Below, piece by piece: positions 1 to 5,156 of a DNA stretch of 5,741 nucleotides. Numbering within the stretch: the first letter of the stretch is position 1; every line of letters begins with the position of its first letter. A model generated the notes under the pieces. It was given only the letters and a program-made list of their open reading frames with translations. It ran no database searches and was not told the DNA's origin. Made by a program: the position numbers and the translations under genes. This stretch comes from Lentzea sp. (GTDB taxonomy: Bacteria > Actinomycetota > Actinomycetes > Mycobacteriales > Pseudonocardiaceae). The stretch spans positions 1-5,741 of the forward strand of contig JASLAV010001045.1 in assembly GCA_030146905.1 (NCBI GenBank). Direction: 5' to 3'.

Positions 1-855
1 GAACGCGCGGATGTGCGGCTGCAGCGCCTCGCGGTCCTTGGACAGCATGGACTTCTGCAGCTTCGGGATCAGGCCCTCGTAGGTCAGGTTGATGCCGTTG
101 ACCTTGATCTTGACCGGGTCCCGGTACAGGAAGTCGTGCAGTTCCTTCTTGGTGTACTTGCGGATCGGCTTGGCCGGGTCGATGAAACCCGACTGCGCGA
201 ACGTCTGCACGGTCCACTGGTTGTCGACGTTGTAGCCGGGCACCTTGATCGCGCCCTCGAGGATCGACTTCGAGGCGTCGTAGACCTCGGTGAGGTCGAT
301 GTCGGAGACCTTGCCGCGTCCTTCGCACCGCGGGCACATGCCGCCCGTGATCGAGAACTCGCGGCGCTCCTTGACCTTCTGGCCGGCCTTCTCGATCGTC
401 ACGGCACCCGCGCCGGAGATCGAGGCGACGTTGAACGAGAACGCCTGCGGGCCGCCGACGTGCGGTGTGCCGAGGCGGCTGAACAGGATGCGCAGCATCG
501 CGTGCACGTCGGTCGCGGTGCCGACGGTCGAGCGCGGGTCGGCGCCCATCCGCTGCTGGTCGACCAGGATCGCCGTCGTGATGCCCTCCAGGAGGTACAC
601 CTCCGGGCGCGGCAGCGAGGGCATGAAGCCCTGGACGAACGCCGAGTAGGTCTCGTTGATCAGCCGCTGCGACTCCGCGGCGATCGTGCCGAACACCAGC
701 GAGCTCTTGCCGGAACCCGACACACCCGTGAAGACCGTCAGCCGGCGCTTCGGGATCTCGACGTCGACGTCGCGAAGGTTGTTCACGCGCGCGCCCTGCA
801 CGCGGATCAGATCGTGGGTGTCGGCGTCGTGCGGTGCCGGTGCTGTCCTGGTCAT
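1..855 (-). CDS. UvrA-like ABC ATPase lacking the UvrB-binding domain (C-terminal part outside window)
   Basis: Translating the minus strand from ATG at 855 gives 285 residues with no stop before the left edge. A Walker A loop GVSGSGKSS lies at residues 44-52, followed by the UvrA-type DPRSTVGT (107-113), LFSRLGTPH (124-132), FSFN (139-142) and the half zinc site CPRC (174-177). In canonical UvrA about 140 residues, the UvrB-binding domain and first zinc module, separate the GxP motif from FSFN; here only a few residues do. This matches the short UvrA paralogues (DrrC-like drug-resistance proteins, UvrA2), which bind DNA as ATPases and are linked to drug tolerance rather than classical excision repair. 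A roughly 30-residue insertion, rich in K and E in its later part, follows FSFN before the MCPRCEG motif. The start overlaps the acetyltransferase stop as ATGA, so translation is probably coupled. The second ATPase half and the ABC signature are not visible. Family confident; substrate unknown. Confidence 0.93.
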   Translation of the reverse strand, partial: MTRTAPAPHDADTHDLIRVQGARVNNLRDVDVEIPKRRLTVFTGVSGSGKSSLVFGTIAAESQRLINETYSAFVQGFMPSLPRPEVYLLEGITTAILVDQQRMGADPRSTVGTATDVHAMLRILFSRLGTPHVGGPQAFSFNVASISGAGAVTIEKAGQKVKERREFSITGGMCPRCEGRGKVSDIDLTEVYDASKSILEGAIKVPGYNVDNQWTVQTFAQSGFIDPAKPIRKYTKKELHDFLYRDPVKIKVNGINLTYEGLIPKLQKSMLSKDREALQPHIRAF

Positions 856-1625
856 GGCGCAGAACCTAGCTCGGACACCTCGCACGTGCCTTCTTGATTC
901 CTGATTGGTTGTGTGCGGCACCGGTAGTGGTACCTGCACACCTCGCGGAACCCCGTCCGCTCGTACAGGCGGAACGCCGAGGAGTTCGCCTTCTCCATCT
1001 GCAGGTACATGTGGTTCGCCTCCCGAGCCGCCGCCCAGGACGCCAACGTCGCGAGCACGGTCCGTGCGGCGCCTTGGCCGCGTGCGTGCGGCAACGTCGC
1101 CATGCCGAACACACCGGCCCATCCCCGCTCGTCCACGGCACGCCCGACAGCCACGACCTGGCCGTCCACCTCGGCGCACGCGTACGCGCTGGGGTGCTCG
1201 ACGCGGCTGAGCAGGTCGCGTTCGGCGGCGGCGTCCCGCGTGGTCGCCGCCTGCCACGCCGTCAGCCACTCGTCGGTCGGCCGGGTGCTGACCTCGCCCA
1301 CGTCGGCGTGGGTCTGCCGCAGCACCTCGGAGGTCGACGCGATCTGCAGGGACATGTCGTGACCCCGCTCGTACCCCCGTTCCCCGAGCCGCTCGTCGAG
1401 GTCGTCCGCGCACACGCCCGGCGTGATCTGGAACCGCACGGGCTCCCCTCGCGAGGCGCAGAACGACTCCGCGAGCGCCACCCGGTCCTCGCGGTCGTGG
1501 GGCAGCACGGCGCTCACCCACCAGGCGTCGCCGGGGGAGTGCCGCAACCACCAGCCGCCCGCCTCCTCGACGTGCGCGGCCGGCTGGGCTCGCGCCGCGT
1601 ACTCCTGCAGCGCCTTCAGCAGCAC
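852..1625 (-). CDS. GNAT-family N-acetyltransferase
   Basis: A 257-residue protein that should transfer an acetyl group from acetyl-CoA to an amine; the acceptor cannot be read from the sequence. The C-terminal half is a GNAT fold: FGMATLPHARGQGAARTVL (residues 173-191) contains the RGQGAA pyrophosphate-binding loop of motif A, and LQMEKANSSAFRLYERTGF (208-226) is the usual motif B helix, ending in CRYHYR. The N-terminal half (PAAHVEEAGGWWLRHSPG, about 15-32) resembles the degenerate first GNAT-like half of two-domain actinobacterial members. About 20 residues follow YHYR, a rather long tail. GTG at 1625 is the first start after an in-frame stop at 1634-1632, but its ribosome binding site is poor, while a much better one serves an out-of-frame ATG at 1663. 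Its TGA overlaps the ATG of the UvrA-like gene, so the two form an operon. It is probably cytoplasmic, as no signal or membrane segment is seen. Confidence 0.9.
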   Translation of the reverse strand: MLLKALQEYAARAQPAAHVEEAGGWWLRHSPGDAWWVSAVLPHDREDRVALAESFCASRGEPVRFQITPGVCADDLDERLGERGYERGHDMSLQIASTSEVLRQTHADVGEVSTRPTDEWLTAWQAATTRDAAAERDLLSRVEHPSAYACAEVDGQVVAVGRAVDERGWAGVFGMATLPHARGQGAARTVLATLASWAAAREANHMYLQMEKANSSAFRLYERTGFREVCRYHYRCRTQPIRNQEGTCEVSELGSAP

Positions 1626-1663
1626 GTCGGTTCAACGACCCCGGCCGGCGCGGTGATCTCCAT
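1616..1663 (-). other. 15-codon leader ORF or frameshifted start of the acetyltransferase
   Basis: ATG at 1663 has a good Shine-Dalgarno (AGAAGGG at 1675-1669, 5 bases from the ATG) and encodes MEITAPAGVVEPTCC before a TGA at 1618-1616. The frame overlaps the first codons of the acetyltransferase by 10 bases, in a different frame. Two readings are possible. It may be a short leader peptide whose termination re-initiates at GTG 1625. Or the acetyltransferase really starts at 1663 and a one-base shift between about 1635 and 1620 breaks the frame, by mutation or base-calling error. The strong ribosome binding site here and the weak one at 1625 make either more likely than chance, but I cannot decide between them. 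Confidence 0.35.
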
Positions 1664-1669
1664 GAGATC
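1655..1669 (-). promoter_or_regulatory. Perfect 6-bp hairpin around the 1663 start codon
   Basis: GATCTC and GAGATC are exact inverted repeats flanking a three-base loop that is precisely the ATG of the short ORF at 1663. In the transcript the initiation codon would sit in the loop, with the stem directly beside the AGAAGGG ribosome binding site, so folding could reduce initiation. The stem is short and only moderately stable, and a regulatory role is inference. Confidence 0.3.
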
Positions 1670-1685
1670 CCTTCTACCGCATCCG

Positions 1686-1710
1686 GCGCCTGAGTAACAC
1701 GGCTCAGCGC
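1686..1710 (-). terminator. Weak hairpin at the end of the surface-protein gene
   Basis: The arms GCGCCTGAG (1686-1694) and CTCAGCGC (1703-1710) pair over 8 bp with one bulged base and an 8-base loop, spanning the TGA of the surface-protein gene. No T-run follows on the minus strand. It could be a weak actinobacterial-type terminator or processing site; if leaky, the acetyltransferase and UvrA-like genes would be read through from upstream. Confidence 0.25.
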
Positions 1711-3788
1711 CTGCCCAGCCCCGACAGTGCGCTGGCCACGACAGCCATGCCGATCACGCTGATCACCGCGGCGACGCCGCCGACCGCCGGTTTCGACAGT
1801 TGCTCGACGTGCGCGACCGGGTGCGGCGCCGGTTCGGCCGGTGCCGGTGCCGGAGGTTGGGGTGCGGGAGGTTGCGGGGCCGGTGGTTCCGGAGCAGGAG
1901 GCGCGGCCACCGAAGCGATCCGCACGACGGCGCTCTCGCTGACCGTCTGACCGGCACCCGCGCCGGACACCGTCAGCCGGGAGCTCACCGGCGCGACGAC
2001 CTGGCACGTGTAGGTGATCCGCTCGCGAGGCCGCAGGACCGGGAACGTCCGGCGGCACGCTGCCGGTTCGCCCTCGACGCGGACGTCGCTGATCGTGTAC
2101 TCGGACGGGTTCCCGACCGTGATCGTGACGGTGACGACCTCGCCGTCCACCGCGCGGTCCTTCGACCAGACCGCGGTGATGGTCAGCCGCGGGTAGATGA
2201 CCTCGACGCGCACGGACGCCGACGCCTCGACCTTGCCGCCGATCCTGTCGGACGCCGTGACGGTGGCGGTCAGCGCGCCGCTCTCGTCCCCCGCGGGAGC
2301 CGTGCAGTCCACACCGGCCGACGCGCCGGGGTCGAGCCGGTCCTGCATGGGCGCGCACCCCGCGGCGGCGCGGGCGTTGAGGCCGTGCAGGGGCGTGTCG
2401 CCGGTGTTCGTCACGGTCGTCCTGAACGTGACGGCCTGGCCGGGCAGCGCGGTCATCGGGTCCGCCGCCGCGGTGGCCTTCAGCGCGGGGTGCAGCACGT
2501 CGACCGTGGTCGTCCTGGTGGCCGCGAGGGGGTCGCCCGCGAGGCTGGTGCCGCCGGCTGTGACGGTGGCGGGGTAGTCGTCGGCCGCCGCCGTCGACGA
2601 GCACGTGCGGGTCGCTGTGGCGCGTGGCGCGATCGTGCCGGCCTGCTGGCCGCAGACGACGACGTCCGCCGCGGGCGCGTCACCGGCGTTGGTGATCGTC
2701 GCGGTCTGCTGGACGGTGTCCCCCTGGTGCGCCGCCGGGTTCTCCGGGGAGACGGAGAGGGTGAGCTCCGGCAGCGGGAACGACCAGGCGACGCTCTGCA
2801 CCAGGAACGCGTCCTCGTCCCTCTTGAACGCGAGCTCGGCGCTCTTGGTGCCGGGCCGGAGGACGTTGTCGCCCAGCGTCAGCGTGCGGGCGTCGACGCT
2901 CATGTTGTTGGGGTGCGCGGCGCCGTGGGCCGACGAGGCGAACACGTTGCGGCCGCCGACGGGTGTGTCGTTGACCAGCAGCTGGTCGCCGTCGTTGGCC
3001 CAGTCGCCCTCGTAGGCGGTGATGCCGAGGCGGACGGTGCCGCCGGCGGGATGGGTGGGCGCGACCGGTGTGCGCAGGGTGGGCATGGTCGTGGTGAGGC
3101 GCACGTGGCCGCCGTGCACCGTGACGTGGCGCTTGGCCGGTGCGGCCGCGGTGGCGCCCGGGAACTTCCACACGACGGTCAGCGACCAGCCGCCGAAGCA
3201 GTCGAACCCCTGGGGCGTCCAGACGTTGCCGACCGTCACGGTGCCGGCGGTGACGTACCGGGTGACGTCGGCCTCCGCGCTGTAGAAGGCGTTGTCGGTG
3301 CCGGTGAGCTCGTCGGGGGAGTCGGCCCTGAACAGCTCGGGGCCGATGGTCGCGCCGTTGAACGTGACGGGGTCCCGCGGCCCGCCGGGCGGTGCGGTGT
3401 CGTCGTCGCAGTTCACGTTGCCCGCCCAGCCGAGCTTGGCGTAGGCGACGGTCGCGCCGGCCGGGAAGGCGAGCTGGGCGCTGGAGGAGTTGAACGTCCT
3501 GGCGTCGCCGTCGGTGTCGGCCCACGACATGCGGTGCGCGTTGTTCTGAGCGGAACGCCCACGCCCCTTGTGGTTCAGCGCGTCCACACAGGACTGCGGC
3601 GGGTGCTTGGGGTGCGGACCGGCCTGCTCGGGCGTCGGGCAGCTCACGACGGAGTCGCCGATGACCGTGACGTCCCCGTACACCGCCCCGTCGAACTGCG
3701 TGCGCCACACCTCGGCCGCGGCGACCGGCGGGCCGGGCGTGAGGAGCAGGAGCATCAGCACGACGGCGGTGAGGATCGGTACACGCAT
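1704..3788 (-). CDS. Secreted, C-terminally membrane-anchored surface protein with DUF11/CARDB-type repeats
   Basis: I choose ATG 3788 (694 residues) over GTG 3824: GGAAGG at 3800-3795 stands 6 bases upstream, and the protein then opens directly with a Sec signal peptide (MRVPILTAVVLMLLLLTPG, predicted cut after residue 25, VAAA/EVW). Residues 26-340 are a large beta-rich domain with landmarks found at the head of many actinobacterial DUF11 proteins: DTDGDARTFNSSSAQL, PAGATVAYAKLGWAG, GGWSLTVVWKFPG, GITAYEGDWANDGD, LRPGTKSAEL. Three Ig-like repeats of about 100 residues follow (339-628), each with a cysteine pair 17 residues apart (379/396, 478/495, 578/595). A Pro/Ala stalk (629-658), one membrane helix (about 666-688) and a GLGRR tail end the protein; there is no LPXTG sortase signal. 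It should therefore project from the outer face of the membrane through the wall. Role unknown: adhesion, wall organisation or binding are possible. No catalytic motif is seen. Confidence 0.9.
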   Translation of the reverse strand: MRVPILTAVVLMLLLLTPGPPVAAAEVWRTQFDGAVYGDVTVIGDSVVSCPTPEQAGPHPKHPPQSCVDALNHKGRGRSAQNNAHRMSWADTDGDARTFNSSSAQLAFPAGATVAYAKLGWAGNVNCDDDTAPPGGPRDPVTFNGATIGPELFRADSPDELTGTDNAFYSAEADVTRYVTAGTVTVGNVWTPQGFDCFGGWSLTVVWKFPGATAAAPAKRHVTVHGGHVRLTTTMPTLRTPVAPTHPAGGTVRLGITAYEGDWANDGDQLLVNDTPVGGRNVFASSAHGAAHPNNMSVDARTLTLGDNVLRPGTKSAELAFKRDEDAFLVQSVAWSFPLPELTLSVSPENPAAHQGDTVQQTATITNAGDAPAADVVVCGQQAGTIAPRATATRTCSSTAAADDYPATVTAGGTSLAGDPLAATRTTTVDVLHPALKATAAADPMTALPGQAVTFRTTVTNTGDTPLHGLNARAAAGCAPMQDRLDPGASAGVDCTAPAGDESGALTATVTASDRIGGKVEASASVRVEVIYPRLTITAVWSKDRAVDGEVVTVTITVGNPSEYTISDVRVEGEPAACRRTFPVLRPRERITYTCQVVAPVSSRLTVSGAGAGQTVSESAVVRIASVAAPPAPEPPAPQPPAPQPPAPAPAEPAPHPVAHVEQLSKPAVGGVAAVISVIGMAVVASALSGLGRR
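1815..1904 (-). repeat. Pro/Ala-rich wall-spanning stalk with short tandem repeat
   Basis: Low-complexity coding sequence giving PPAPEPPAPQPPAPQPPAPAP. The DNA contains near-identical 15-base units encoding QPPAP in tandem, the sort of tract that changes length between strains. In actinobacterial surface proteins such a tract usually spans the peptidoglycan between the ectodomain and the membrane helix. Confidence 0.6.
1905..2774 (-). repeat. Three tandem Ig-like repeats in the surface protein
   Basis: Protein-level tandem repeats of about 97-100 residues. Each opens with a P-x-L-x-(A/L/I) strand (PELTLSV, PALKATA, PRLTITA), has a V-T-x-T-(I/V)-T-N-like strand (VQQTATITNAGD, VTFRTTVTNTGD, VTVTITVGNPSE), and carries two cysteines 17 residues apart around an L/I-x-P turn. 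This is the layout of DUF11/CARDB-type extracellular modules, with the cysteines probably forming a disulfide inside each module. Conservation is at pattern level; the DNA of the three units is not closely alike, so the duplication is old. Confidence 0.75.
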
Positions 3789-3794
3789 GCCACG

Positions 3795-3800
3795 CCTTCC
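3795..3800 (-). promoter_or_regulatory. Ribosome binding site fixing the surface-protein start
   Basis: GGAAGG on the minus strand, 6 bases before ATG 3788. It favours 3788 over the in-frame GTG at 3824, which would place 12 charged and polar residues (including a Cys) ahead of the signal peptide. Confidence 0.7.
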
Positions 3801-3847
3801 GGTCGGATCGGCACAGGTTGGCACGCGTGGCGGCGGTTGTCACCGGT

Positions 3848-3965
3848 CGTTGATCACGTCGTCCTCACTCTCCGTCGAGGACGGTGCCGTCGCGGTTCTC
3901 CTGTTCGTGTGCGGGGCTTTTCCGCGCGGTGGTCCGATGTGGACTCGCTGTGCAAGTGATCAACG
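3848..3965. promoter_or_regulatory. Inverted pair of CGTTGATCAC sites, possible operators
   Basis: CGTTGATCAC at 3848-3857 recurs as its exact reverse complement GTGATCAACG at 3956-3965, and agreement reaches 12 of 13 when GGN is included on the outer side. Each site has a palindromic TGATCA core. The right copy lies about 10 bases upstream of the candidate -35 box of the DUF4239 gene; the left copy is about 60 bases upstream of the surface-protein start. A looser TTGA-TGG-TCAA palindrome sits at 4011-4021. Binding by a regulator is inference; TGATCA also occurs in nearby coding DNA (for example near 658 and 4185), which weakens the case. Confidence 0.35.
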
Positions 3966-3975
3966 CCCGTTCGTC

Positions 3976-4003
3976 TTGATGGGCGGCTGAGACCGCCGAT
4001 AAG
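3976..4003 (+). promoter_or_regulatory. Candidate sigma-70-type promoter of the DUF4239 gene
   Basis: TTGATG at 3976-3981 and GATAAG at 3998-4003 are 16 bases apart, each matching four of six consensus positions, and the -10 lies about 48 bases before the start codon. The spacer itself holds a GGCGG/CCGCC inverted repeat (3982-3986 and 3993-3997), which could act as an operator. This is an A/T-rich island in GC-rich surroundings, which supports the call. Confidence 0.45.
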
Positions 4004-4051
4004 CGTGGTGTTGATGGTCAAACGGTGCCCTGTTGTGGGGGAATGGAGGCC

Positions 4052-4831
4052 ATGTGGACAGCGCTGGTCATCGTTTTCGTGTCGGTGGTCGTGACCGCCC
4101 TCGCCTGCATCCTGCTCGGGCGTTCCCGCAGTCACGAGCAGGCGGACGACCGGGACGCGGACTCGCGCGGGTTCCTCGGCGCGGTGATCAGCGGGCTGTT
4201 CATCGTCGCGCTGGCGTTCTACGTGGTGATCGTCTGGGAGGAGAACGGCTCCGCGGCGGACAACGCCTCGCGCGAGGCCGCCGCCGTCGCCGACGTCTAC
4301 TGGCAGACGTCGGTCATGCCGCAGCCGCAACGGGACGTCATCCGCGGGCTGCTCGTCGAGTACCCGAAGCTGGTGGCGGACAAGGAATGGCCGCTGCTGG
4401 CGACGGGCGAGTCCGACCCCGGCACCACCGCGGCGCTGAACTCGCTGCACGCGGAGGTCGTGAGCCTGCCGGCCACACCGGACGTGGTGAAGAGCGCGCG
4501 GGAGCGGGCCATGGAGCGGTTGCGGGAGATCACCGACCTGCGGCGTGATCGGCTGGCTTCCGCGAGCGGGCTCGACGACACGGGCAACCTGATGCTGATC
4601 GGGACCATCGTCGGGGCCGTGGCGATGGTCGTGTTCCCGTTGCTGATCGGGTTCACGGCCCGCCGCCGGCACATCATGCAGCTGTGCCTCACCACCGCCG
4701 TGCTGGCGTTCGTCTGCGTGCTGTGCCTGGGGATGACGCAGCCGTTCGACGGCATGCTGCGGGTGGACCCCGAGTCGTTCACCAGCCTGTCGGAGGAGCT
4801 CGCGGAGATACCCGCGGAGCAGAGCCGGTGA
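4052..4831 (+). CDS. DUF4239 (bestrophin-like) four-helix membrane protein
   Basis: A 259-residue protein when started at ATG 4052; GTG 4025 and ATG 4043 are in frame upstream. I prefer 4052 because GGGGGA (4037-4042) then lies 9 bases away and the protein begins directly with a membrane helix. Hydrophobic segments are at residues 2-22, 41-62, 178-201 and 208-228, with a soluble, largely helical stretch of about 115 residues between the second and third. DUF4239 hallmarks are visible: GFLGAVISGLFIVALAFYVVIVWEE, SREAAAVADVYW, a YPKLVADKEWP motif, and the terminal QPFDGMLRVDPESF. The domain is described as bestrophin-like, suggesting a channel or channel-like complex, but its function is not established. 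It stands alone on its strand, divergent from the surface-protein gene and convergent with the PspC gene. Confidence 0.88.
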   Translation: MWTALVIVFVSVVVTALACILLGRSRSHEQADDRDADSRGFLGAVISGLFIVALAFYVVIVWEENGSAADNASREAAAVADVYWQTSVMPQPQRDVIRGLLVEYPKLVADKEWPLLATGESDPGTTAALNSLHAEVVSLPATPDVVKSARERAMERLREITDLRRDRLASASGLDDTGNLMLIGTIVGAVAMVVFPLLIGFTARRRHIMQLCLTTAVLAFVCVLCLGMTQPFDGMLRVDPESFTSLSEELAEIPAEQSR

Positions 4832-4847
4832 GGGGCCCGCGGACGCC

Positions 4848-4885
4848 GCCGCCCGCGCGCCGGGCGGACCGGCCGCGCGGGCGGC
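4848..4885. terminator. Strong GC-rich hairpin between convergent genes
   Basis: GCCGCCCGCGCG (4848-4859) pairs perfectly with CGCGCGGGCGGC (4874-4885), a 12-bp stem with a 14-base loop that itself holds a CCGG/CCGG pair. It begins 16 bases after the DUF4239 stop and lies 14 bases beyond the stop of the convergent PspC gene. The plus strand continues GTTCT, not a full T-run, as is common for actinobacterial terminators. It probably ends transcription from both sides. Confidence 0.75.
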
Positions 4886-4899
4886 GTTCTCGCGGTCTG

Positions 4900-5094
4900 T
4901 CAGTAGCCGCGGTTGGGCATGATCACCCAGAGCACGATGTAGACGACGAACTGCGGTCCGGGCAGAAGGCAGGACAGCACGAACAGAAGGCGGACGGTGC
5001 TCGCCTTCATCCCCCAGCGCTGGGCGAGCCCCGCGCAGACACCCGCGATCATCCGGTTGGTCCTGGGCCTGCTCAAAGCAACTGTCGTGGTCAT
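4900..5094 (-). CDS. Small stand-alone PspC-domain membrane protein
   Basis: A 64-residue protein that is essentially one PspC domain: SRPRTNRMIAGVCAGLAQRWGMKASTVRLLFVL, then a membrane helix (LLFVLSCLLPGPQFVVYIVLWVIMP, about residues 36-60) ending in NRGY. In enterobacteria PspC senses envelope stress with PspB and controls PspA; in actinobacteria the isolated domain is common and its role is mostly undefined. The frame extends upstream to 5205, but ATG 5094 gives the normal MTTT...RTNRMIAG family start and avoids overlap with the regulator gene. GGAG lies only 2 bases from this ATG, closer than ideal. No pspA or pspB is seen nearby. It lies 62 bases downstream of the TetR gene on the same strand, so co-transcription is possible. 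Confidence 0.88.
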   Translation of the reverse strand: MTTTVALSRPRTNRMIAGVCAGLAQRWGMKASTVRLLFVLSCLLPGPQFVVYIVLWVIMPNRGY

Positions 5095-5156
5095 ATCTCC
5101 ACAATGCGCCAGGAGGCCCGCGTGTTGCATCGGGAAGAACCCTGAAATGACCCGGA
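5095..5156 (-). other. Short gap between TetR and PspC genes
   Basis: Sixty-two bases with no gene and no clear terminator hairpin. Nothing resembles a good -35/-10 pair, so PspC may depend on transcription from the regulator gene, though a weak local promoter cannot be excluded. Confidence 0.5.

Larger units (their letters stand above)
3789..4051. other. Divergent intergenic region
   Basis: About 260 bases between the two divergent start codons with no convincing gene; frames that cross it are shadows without ribosome binding sites. It holds a plus-strand promoter-like element, an inverted pair of TGATCA-centred 10-mers, and a 7-bp hairpin (3860-3866 with 3877-3883). I found no persuasive promoter for the minus-strand gene; a GTGACA box near 3847-3842 lacks a good -10 partner. 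Confidence 0.7.

Noticed and set aside
13..897. A 294-codon plus-strand frame opposite the UvrA-like gene
   Set aside because: Low-complexity Arg/Leu/Asp/Val composition with no recognisable motif; the minus strand encodes a clear Walker A ATPase.
894..1697. A 267-codon plus-strand frame opposite the acetyltransferase
   Set aside because: No motif and a biased composition; the minus strand has clear GNAT motifs A and B.
3789..3824. GTG 3824 as the start of the surface protein
   Set aside because: It adds 12 polar residues before the signal peptide, while ATG 3788 has an excellent ribosome binding site.
1800..3959. A 719-codon open frame on the plus strand opposite the surface-protein gene
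   Set aside because: Its translation is Arg/Gly/Val-rich without any domain, and it mirrors the codon pattern of the minus-strand gene, which has a signal peptide, repeats and a membrane helix. It is a GC-bias shadow.
3854..5104. A 416-codon minus-strand frame across the DUF4239 gene and the intergenic region
   Set aside because: It runs antisense to a well-supported four-helix membrane protein and through the intergenic promoter and terminator; His/Arg/Gln-rich with no domain.
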